From Tanypteryx hageni (Eukaryota > Arthropoda > Insecta > Odonata > Petaluridae): a stretch of DNA of 64,000 nucleotides. The notes under the pieces were generated by a model, which was given only the letters and a program-made list of their open reading frames with translations, did no database searches and had not been told where the DNA came from. The DNA lies in contig CM054120.1 of the NCBI GenBank assembly GCA_028673005.1, forward strand, positions 56,356,057-56,420,056. Direction: 5' to 3'. Below, one piece after another: positions 56,856 to 64,000 of this stretch (position 1 is the first letter of the stretch; every line of letters starts with the position of its first letter). Made by a program: the position numbers and the translations under genes.

Positions 56856-57965
56856 ATCCCGACACAGTGTCCTAATTCACCACCAGGGACGTCGTCGGGG
56901 TCATCAAGGGGCCCATCCTAAAGAAGGCCTTGCCGAAAACGTGATCTCGAACGCGTTTATTCGCCAGCTACTTATAGCGGCCCTTGAGCTCCTGACACAA
57001 ATCTATTCCGGATGCATGAGGAGCTCGCACTTTCCAGCCATGTGGAAACGGTCTAAGGTGATCTGCATCCCAAAGAAGCCGGACGGAAAGCTGTATTCCG
57101 GTGATATTCGCCCCACCTTGCTGCGGGCGGGCTTCGGTAATTCTTCGAGAGGCTGCTGCTGCCGTTCCGCTGATAGCACATACGCGGGGAATAACACCTC
57201 CCAGCCGAGCAGTTCAGACTCCGAGAAGGTCACTCTACGATTCACCAACTGGCTAGAGTGACCGCCTTCATCATCGACTCCATTAAAATAAAGAACAAAG
57301 GCAAGGGCCTTCTCCGATATCTGGAAGACCTTCGACCGCGTGTGGCACGGGGAACTCATGTTGTAGATGACTCTAATCAAGTTCTCAGCTTGGATTATTT
57401 CCCTCGTGGAATCTTACGACCAGGACTAGGACCTCAGTGTCCAGCGGCTCCAGGACGGGTCGGATGTTCAGGGATCTGTACGGTGGTCGACGCTGATCAA
57501 CATGTTCACCCAGGACGTACCACGGGACCATGGATAGAAAGCTTAATTGGGGCTCTATGCTGACGTCGCTGCGGTTTATAGCTGATCCTCGAAAAAGTAT
57601 TCAGCGGCGCTGAGTTTGCAGGAGGGAGTGGACGAGCTAGTCTCATGGTATCGTCAGCGTCAGATCGTCGTCAATCCTTAGAAGACGAAGGCCATCGTCT
57701 ACCACCCTGGGTTCGGGACTCCGCCTGGAGTTGACGGCGAAGAGGAACGCTGTCCCGTGGGAGCTGCAGGAGGTTTACCTGGGAATCCAGCTGGATGGGA
57801 AGCTGCTCTGGAGGACGCTGGGGTAGCAGCTATGGCAGAAGGGACTTGCGGCGATGATGAGATTTCGGCATCTATTGCTGTCCAGAAGCTTCAGCATGGA
57901 GACGAAGAGGAGGGTGTATTTGACGGGCGTGTTTCCGTGCATAAGGTACGCCTAGGCGGTATTGT
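56856..57965 (+). pseudogene. GC-rich Jockey-like reverse transcriptase fragment
   Basis: In several frames: VISNAFIRQLLIAALELLTQIY, MRSSHFPAMWKRSKVICIPK, FDRVWHGELM, LIKFSAWIISLVESY, INMFTQDVPR, a LYADVAAVYS string where YADD is expected, RQRQIVVNP, LGIQLDGKLLW, and KGLAAMMRFRHLLLSRSFSM with METKRRVYLTGVFP. The motif order is RT of Jockey type, but the sequence differs from copies 1-4 and is richer in G+C, so it is a separate subfamily. It starts abruptly inside the domain and lacks a 3' UTR. Confidence 0.8.
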
Positions 57966-57984
57966 TGGTTTTCGTCAGGTGTAC

Positions 57985-58660
57985 ATTCTGCAGCATTTTT
58001 CCATTTTTGACAATTTATAGAGTTTCCCATCAGTTTATCGTGTTTGCCAGAGGTTTTTGTGTACGAGCTCTATCAAACCACGAACTCCAGTAAACGGCAC
58101 AAATCTTGCATACGCTCGTGCTCAGGCAAGTGCTCGTGCTCCGCCGAACGCTCGTACTTCGGCAAACGCGTGTACATTGGCTTAGCGCGTACGTACATTG
58201 TGCCTTCTTTTATAGCAACTTTTATTAGCCCAGAAGTGGACACTACTAGCAATGGCCTAGAACCAATTATCGTTCTCGAGTGCAGTGCGCTTTACCCGCA
58301 ATTCAGTTTGAACTAGGCGATTCCCGATCCAACAACCTCGCCACGAGGAGTCAGCCGAGTGAGAGAGAGAGAAATTGACGGAGTGAAGGGGGAGAATTAG
58401 AAAGGACTCAGACACGAGCACACCTGACCTGCGGCCCGGCGAATGATTTCCCAGCGAGTCGAATTCTGTCCGTATCATTTTCCCATCCTCAAGTAGACAT
58501 TTCCATTAAGTATTGTACTATATTTCTGCATTGTATTATTCCACTGCAAATTAATTGTTAGTATATTTCTTGTCATTTTGCCAGTATATTGTTATGATTT
58601 CTTGTTGGCAGCAGCAGTGTTACCAAAGGGGTATCGTATCGTTTAACTATTTTCAAGTAC
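57985..58660 (+). repeat. LTR-like sequence of the Gypsy family, copy 2
   Basis: Shares with 61430-61800: TTTTTGACAATTTAT, CATCAGTTTATCGTGTTTGCCAGA, GAACTCCAG, CCTTCTTTTATAGCAAC, GACACTA(C/G)TAG and TAGAACC. Its right end (TTTCTGCATTGTAT, TTGTTGGCAGCAGCAGTGTTAC) matches 41390-41490. An imperfect tandem of GCTCGTGCT-like units lies at 58110-58170. The missing protein part suggests a solo or truncated LTR. Confidence 0.6.
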
Positions 58661-58900
58661 TTTAAGATGCTGGAACACATCAATCCTTATTTTCATAATT
58701 TCTTATGCAAAATTCGTGTTCCAATAACACAATATCACCTTACATGAATTAATTTAAGATAGCATCAATGTAACTGTGTTTACTGCATATAGAGAATGTA
58801 CAAAATTCGTTTATATGAGAAATTCTTATAAACCTATAAAGTAACTAAATATATTCTCTAACAAAACATGTAAAATAATCATATGGTAGAATGGCCAGGT
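58661..58900. other. AT-rich sequence, no gene recognised
   Basis: Between the LTR-like block and the zinc-finger pseudogene. It could be LTR-element internal sequence or the 3' UTR of the zinc-finger copy. Confidence 0.4.
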
Positions 58901-59950
58901 AGACTTCATTGGACACAGTTCCTACTTTTAAAATATAAACTGCAATTTATAGAATACTTTTCATAATAATAATCAAAACAATATCTCATACTCATTTTGC
59001 ATGCTTGGAAAGTCTTTTTGTGATGCTTATTAAGGTAGTGTTTGCAGGAAAACATCTTGGGACACATCACATGAAAACAGTTTATCATTTGAGTGAAATG
59101 ATATGTCTGACCAAGTCAATATGTCTCCTAAATACATTGTTGACAATTTGCAAGAGTAAGAATTTTCTCCTGTGTGGAATTTAATGTGAATGACAAGGTT
59201 TTCCTTTCCTGTGTAACTATTTCCGCATAAATCACAAGCATACAACCGTTCTCCAGTGTGCACCATCATGTGCCTACTGAGACTAAAATAATTGAAAATC
59301 CTCTATTTGCAAACACTGCACTCATGTAACTTCATTCTCATATGCCTCGTTATATGTTGCATCAAATTACTTTTAAAAGCACATATTTGTCCGCAAATGT
59401 CACACACCCACTTTTTATCTTCAAAATGAGATTTTCGATTCTGCAACCAAGCCTTAAATTTCTCAAATACCTTATGATTTTCTCATAATCACACACCCAT
59501 TTCCCATCGTTTGCAGATTGGTGATTCTTTAGTTTGAGCTTCATGTCGAAACTCTCATCGTAGTATGTGCATTGGAACATCTTTAGTCCCTATTTACTAG
59601 TCAGATGCCTCATCAGGCCTTGCACCAAGTAAATTTCTTTCCACCCTCATTGCATTTGAAATCATTTCCCTTTTTGTGCATTCTCTGATCCTGCACTGGG
59701 TATTCCTTTATATTAAACCCCTTCCCACATGTAGATCACAGGAAAGATTTCTCCATCCCATGTAACTTTAAGTGTGAATATAAATTACATTTCATTGAAC
59801 ATTCTTTTCCACAATGGCGACACTTGTATACTTGACAAATCTTGCCCTTCTTTTCTTTGTTGTCCTCTGCTTGCCTTTCCATGTACAGCATTTTCCTACT
59901 TTTGGCAGTTTTTCAAGTTCACCATAAGTTTTTCGTGTTCGTGTTCTCTT
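58900..59950 (-). pseudogene. C2H2 zinc-finger protein pseudogene
   Basis: Several fingers in different frames on the minus strand. YKCRHCGKECSMKCNLYSHL followed by KLH (about 59830-59764), WVCDICGQICAFKSNLMQHI followed by TRH (59410-59343), and ACDLCGNSYTGKENLVIHIK followed by FH (about 59245-59180) all fit CX2CX12HX3H. Decayed fingers (CGKGFNIKEYPVQDQRMHKK, KCNEGGKKF, CSVCK, CPKMFSCKHYLNKHHKKTF) lie between. HTGERLYAC is a canonical linker. The fingers run without recognisable introns, so a retrocopy is possible. The N-terminal Lys/Arg-rich region ends where Gypsy sequence starts. This is the only host-type gene sequence I recognise. Confidence 0.75.
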
Positions 59951-59951
59951 T

Positions 59952-60985
59952 GTTGATGCTAGCAATATTGCTTTGGGCGACACTCTCAATCAGCTGATTG
60001 ACGGTAATTCTCGTTTGTCCACTTATGAATTGAAATGTATGGCCTGTTGCTTTGCAACTCAAAAATTTAAGCCATACCTGCAGGCTAGACCATTTCATTT
60101 TTATACTTATAATGCTGCTCTCACCTGGCTGTTTAATCACACTAAACAATTAGGGAAATTTGGTTGCATGGTTTTAAAACTTTCTTGTTTTTGTTTCACA
60201 ATTCACCATGTTTCTGCTTCTAAAAATTGGGCTGCTGATTGCTTGTCACGGGTTAAAATCTTGGATCATCATTCTGATCCAACCCCCGTTGAAATTTCTT
60301 GTCTATTGCAACATGTTCCATTATCCCTCACAAATATTCGCCATCATCAGGCTTCGGACAGAGACTTGTGCAAAATAATAGAGCAAATCAGATCAGGGAA
60401 AAACATTCTGAATTATTCTTTGCAAGGTGACATATTGCGTCACCATTCCCTGGGCTCTAAGAAGCCTCGAGTTGTAATTCCTCTTGCTTTAATAGAGATG
60501 ATCTTCCAATATTTTTATACTTCTCCTATTGGTGGTCATCTAGTCAGTGCAATGACTTGTGATAAAATCTCCCGTGAATTTTGGTGGTTGGATATGAGAG
60601 CAGATATTTCAACAAAAGTTAAAAACTGTCATGATTGTCAAATAAATAAACCCAGAAATTGTCTACCTCCTGGTCATCAATCAGCTAAATTCTCGACTTA
60701 TCCCTGGGAAAGAAAATTTATTGATTTTGTCGGTCCATTGCCTAGGAGTAAATTTGGTCATGCCTATGCCTCAACCATAATTGATGGTTTTAATAAATTT
60801 GTAATTATTCAACCGGTTAGAAACTCAACAAGTAAAGCTGTTGTTGATATCCTAACCAGGCTAGTATTTTCTAAATTTGGGGTTCCCAAAGATATTGTTT
60901 CAGATAACGCTTCCTCTTTCAAACCCAAATTATTTTATGACATGTGTGTTAGCCTAGGGATAAAACATTACCACAGTTAGTGTAC
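59952..60985 (+). pseudogene. Gypsy retrotransposon RNase H/integrase fragment
   Basis: 335 codons open from the first Met. RNase H C-terminal half: RLSTYELKCMACCFATQKFK, FHFYTYNAALTWLFNH (TDNAALTW expected, so the Asp is Tyr), and HHVSASKNWAADCLSR. A connecting region leads to the integrase HHCC zinc site (GGHLVSAM..HDCQINK). Integrase core: KFIDFVGPLPRSKFG (first Asp) and FGVPKDIVSDNASSF (second Asp). The frame ends at YHS, before the third catalytic Glu. It lacks gag, protease and RT. The clean frame suggests fairly recent truncation. Confidence 0.9.
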
Positions 60986-61374
60986 TCCATCCCCAATTTA
61001 GCTAGGACACTTTAAAATGTTTATCTATGTAATATGTATCTATGTACTTTCTTTCACAGTGATGTTTTTTAAATTTTTTTATATTCTGTGAATTTCATAG
61101 CAATCTACTTAAACAATGTGAGGCAAGTCAAATCTATTTAGTACTCCAATTATTACCTCTCATGCATTTTCATAACGTTCAGGCAATGCCAGGGTAGGCA
61201 TTCCTTTTTTTTCCTTGTTCTCATCTAATAGTTTCTATTAATTTTCAATTTTGCCCTGCTGGCAAATACTATTTTCTTATTAATTTGTAAATTTGTAATA
61301 ATAATATTGTGTTAATGTACCTTGGAACCTTTGTGATTATTTTGGATTCTAATACTGTGCTTCAAGATGGGGAG
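60986..61374 (+). repeat. Gypsy 3' untranslated region up to the polypurine tract
   Basis: AT-rich sequence sharing phrases with 42530-42700 (CAATGCCAG(A/G)GT(T/A)GGCAT) and with 30000 and 40510 (ACTTGAACAATGAGGCA type). It ends in CAAGATGGGGAG, a plausible polypurine tract, immediately before TGTGAC. Confidence 0.6.
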
Positions 61375-61806
61375 TGTGACTTGGTTTGCTAAACTAAACA
61401 GTGAGTGAACACACTGAAAGTGAGGGGGCAATGTAGAATTTTTCTCTGTTTGACAATTTATCGAATTCCCCTTCATTTTATCGTGTTCGCCAGAAGTTTA
61501 TGTGTTTGAACACTTTCCAATAGCGAACTCCAGCAAGTGACGACCCCTGCCTGCGACGCACCCTTTTTCGTGGGAAGCCTTCTTTTATAGCAACAGACAT
61601 TGGCCCGGAAGAGGACACTAGTAGATCGAGGGTAGAACCTATTAGCGTTCGCGAGTGCTGTGCTGGAGGGCGCTCATCGATCATCATCGGAATTGATCAT
61701 CGGAATTGGATTCTGATCAGAGATCGGAATTAGGAAGGATCGGACATTCGCGGGCTTATGGTTGGCGTTTCAACAATAACGAACTCCTCTAGCTATTCCG
61801 TTGCTC
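61375..61806 (+). repeat. Gypsy 3' LTR (cut by a Jockey insertion)
   Basis: Begins TGTGACTTGGTTTGC after the polypurine tract. Contains TTTATCGTGTTCGCCAGAAG, GCGAACTCCAGCAAG and CCTTCTTTTATAGCAAC, shared with 57985-58660. A short direct repeat ATCATCGGAATTG occurs twice near 61683-61710. The right end is missing because Jockey 5' sequence starts at about 61807. Confidence 0.6.
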
Positions 61807-62168
61807 TGGCTGGTGTTTGGAAAACTCCCCCTGGGGAGGAAGTACTGTAATCTGCTGTGGCCCAGACCAACCAGGGCCTTTCAAGCGTGACCAGGATCTA
61901 CCCAGGGGTAAACCACACGCCTTGCTGCGAGCGGAGCACCTGGGGGAACCTTGCACGGTCACACTTTCTCTCTTGCAGCGGGGGGTGGCTAACATAGGTC
62001 CACCTTCTCACCTGCACATCATGATGTTTTGTCTATTCGGACAGGTGGCAATTGTTAGGCTAGGGAGGAAGGGTTTCAGCCCATTCCACTTTAAACCCGC
62101 TCTGCGAAATGTCGCTGCTCAAATCACCGCCGGCAAAAAAGTTACAACATAGGACGATTCCTCTTAAG
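61807..62168 (+). promoter_or_regulatory. Jockey 5' UTR
   Basis: Begins near GTGTTTGGAAAACTCCCC and shares with copy 1 CACGCCTTGCTGCGAGCGG, GCACGGTC, GCGGGGGGTGGCTAAC and CCACCTTCTCACC. GC-rich leader; an internal promoter is expected for this clade but not visible as a motif. Confidence 0.6.
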
Positions 62169-63695
62169 ATGAACGTCGATACATCATTACCCAGTAATAT
62201 CAAACACATCCTTTTCGGAAAAGATTTTAATAATGACGCAGGTCCAAACGACTGAAAAATTGACTCCCAAAATCTGACCCCGAAAGACCGGCTAGTAATT
62301 CTTGACAGCACACCAAGCCAAGGGAAACCAACTGACGAAGGCCCTTTCAAGGGCCAAAACAACAACGACAACTCCCAACTAGCCCCTATCCAAGAGAGGG
62401 ACACACTCGATGCTGTTACACGAGCTACTGAGGCCATGGAAACGAGCACCTTTCAACAGCCGAAGAAGAAGCGGAATACGAAATTTAAGCCATTCTTCAC
62501 CGCTGCCGAGACTATTGCCGTCCAACACCAAACGGTAGAAACCAACAACCGCTACGACCCGCTCCTCGGAGACGCTAATACAGAGATCACCCTGGGTCCT
62601 TCTTCCAGCTTCCCCTCACGCCGAACCATCCCAGACAAGTCTACTTAAGCCGCCAGCCATTCTATCATATGAATTGGCAGACTTCCGACAATATATAACA
62701 GCCGTCAAGAGGGTCACAAAGGACCACTCATTCCATGTGACATCACGTAGGCACTATGCCAGGTTACAGCTAACCTACATAGAAGGCCACATAAGTGTGC
62801 AGACTATGTTAAGAGAAGAACAAGCTCAGTTGTCCACCTGGGGGACCAAAGAGGAAAAATCCCTTAGCTTCACCATCAGAGGGCATCACGCAAAAATGGA
62901 AGAATCTTATCTCAAGGAAATTCTGGATGACGTGAAGGTTCCAGTCTTACGCAATCGTCAGATTCTCCGAGCTGACAAATCACCACTAGGGACATTCGTA
63001 GTATCAACCCTCGCCACAGCCCAAGGATGGGACCAAAAAGATTTCCTCCGATGTACTTCCATCGGGAATTCTCGAGTCCACATGCTACGATACCGACATG
63101 AAGAACCACAGATTTGCTTCCAATGCAATCGTTTCGGACATTCATCAACGTTCTGCACAGCAGAACCTCGATACTATAAGTGTGCCGGCCCCCACCAGGG
63201 GAAAACCTGCCCGAAGAAAAAGGAGGATGGTCCTGACACATGATGTAACTGTGGAGGCCCACACCCTGGCTTCTATAAGACCTGCACGATATACCAAGTG
63301 GCAAGGAAAAGATTTGGATCGCTGGAAACCTCTCAGCCTCAGCAGGCGCCCCCTGCCTCTCTACCGTCACCAGCTCCAAGAGGCAACGCCTGGGGCAGCA
63401 ATAAAAGAACGCAGCACATCTACACCAAAATACGGACTTCCCACCAATCCTGCATCCCGCAGCCACAAACGGCGAGACAATACAGGAACCCAACGTCCTT
63501 CTTCGTCACAGACGGATACCACCTCGACCTGAACCATATACGTATAATCCACCTTTCCTCCCGACAGCGGATTCGGCCCTAACTTCCCACCATACATTAC
63601 TGCAGTCCCTAGCGTCAGTGCTGCAGAAACAACTGGCGGAACTTGGACAAGTGCTTGCCCAACTGTCCGGTCAAATAATGACTATCCATGGATAA
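62169..63695 (+). pseudogene. Jockey ORF1 (gag) with three zinc knuckles
   Basis: Start ATG 62169 (MNVDTSLPSNIKHILFGKDF). TGA at 62253-62255. A frame change near 62640 leads to PPAILSYELADFRQYITAVK and the RNA-binding region. Zinc knuckles near 63114-63290: CFQCNRFGHSSTFC (intact CX2CX4HX4C); YYKCAGPHQGKTC (first Cys lost); and, after an in-frame TGA (63241-63243), CNCGGPHPGFYKTC. The frame returns before 63560 and ends with a Leu-rich tail (LLQSLASVLQKQLAELGQVL) and TAA at 63693-63695. This nucleocapsid-like protein binds LINE RNA. Confidence 0.85.
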
Positions 63696-64000
63696 GAACA
63701 CCCAGCTCTCCGGAATTGTCCTTATCACCTGGAACTGCAACGGTGCTATAAGAACCAAATCACCTGAACTGCTAGCTTTCCTCCAGGGAAACAACGTCAT
63801 AGTAGCTCTTACACCACAAACACACCTTAAGCAATCTTAGAAATGGGCGGCACCCGGATTCAAGGATTTTCGAACAGTCAGGGAGGGCAGACTAGGAGGA
63901 GGAACAGCCATCCTTGTTAGAGAAGACATTTCAGCATATGGAGTAACGATTCCTCAGACAACGACATTGGAAGCTACAGCCGCCATTCTACATACTGCGA
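63688..64000 (+). pseudogene. Jockey ORF2 start (endonuclease), incomplete at the window edge
   Basis: ATG at 63688 overlaps the ORF1 stop. MDKNTQLSGIVLITWNCNGA carries the endonuclease WNCNG opening, then RTKSPELLAFLQ and VALTPQTHL, where QETH is expected (the catalytic Glu is changed to Gln-Thr, so VIVALTPQT). A TAG lies at 63838-63840, after which the frame stays open (GGGTAILVREDIS) to the end of the window. RT lies beyond the window. Confidence 0.85.

Larger units (their letters stand above)
61807..64000 (+). mobile_element. Jockey-clade LINE copy 4 (5' half, runs off the window)
   Basis: A 5' UTR matching copy 1 at 32610-32860, ORF1 at 62169, and ORF2 at 63688. ORF1 stop and ORF2 start overlap in ATGGATAA. 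Frame damage is light (two in-frame stops and two shifts in ORF1, one stop in ORF2). It is inserted in the Gypsy LTR, so it is younger than that element. Confidence 0.88.

Noticed and set aside
59952..60985. An infectious retrovirus remnant
   Set aside because: Only RNase H and integrase of a Gypsy-type element are visible, with no envelope sequence; a plain LTR retrotransposon fragment suffices.

Overview
This window looks like transposon-rich, probably heterochromatic, DNA from an arthropod, most likely an insect. It is AT-rich, with long TA runs. I see no intact single-copy host gene. Almost every long reading frame belongs to a decayed transposable element: LINEs of the Jockey, I (with RNase H) and RTE (BovB-like) clades, two Penelope-like elements, a piggyBac transposon, and a Gypsy LTR element. 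Jockey and I clades together fit an insect best, but the species cannot be read from the sequence.

Layout. 1.0-2.2 kb and 7.9-12.9 kb: a tandem array of about 330-bp units, each holding an 80-nt exon-like core between a splice-acceptor and a splice-donor motif. Promoter-like cassettes (E-box, CCAAT, TATA-like, then a splice donor) are interspersed. A piggyBac copy (8124-10096) sits in one intron-like spacer. 4.2-6.7 kb: Penelope-like element 1. 13.0-14.0 kb: relic of Penelope-like element 2. 3.4-4.2 kb and 15.6-29.2 kb: 16 copies of a 0.7-0.9-kb non-autonomous element that ends in a hairpin plus CTAG (Helitron-like). They are arranged in tandem and inverted runs with a 46-bp linker that occurs in both orientations. 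An RTE LINE (20823-24157) is inserted in one of them with a 10-bp target duplication.

29.2-43.2 kb: AT-rich repeats, namely Gypsy-related 3' and LTR-like pieces and a second multi-kb degenerate repeat here called R3, broken by a Jockey plus I-element composite at 32.6-36.6 kb. 43.2-50.8 kb: a Jockey copy split by a 5.2-kb I-clade element in reverse orientation. 51.1-53.05 kb: Jockey endonuclease plus reverse transcriptase with an intact YADD box. 54.65-57.96 kb: I-element 5' half joined to a GC-richer Jockey-like reverse transcriptase. 58.0-61.8 kb: LTR-like sequence, a C2H2 zinc-finger pseudogene, and a Gypsy RNase H/integrase fragment with its 3' LTR. 61.8-64.0 kb: the 5' half of a Jockey element that runs off the window.

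Nothing here works as an operon or pathway. What the sequence records is the order of nested insertions. The least explained part, and the best candidate for something undescribed, is the splice-site-bounded exon-like array. The hairpin-CTAG arrays with their two-way linker come second.
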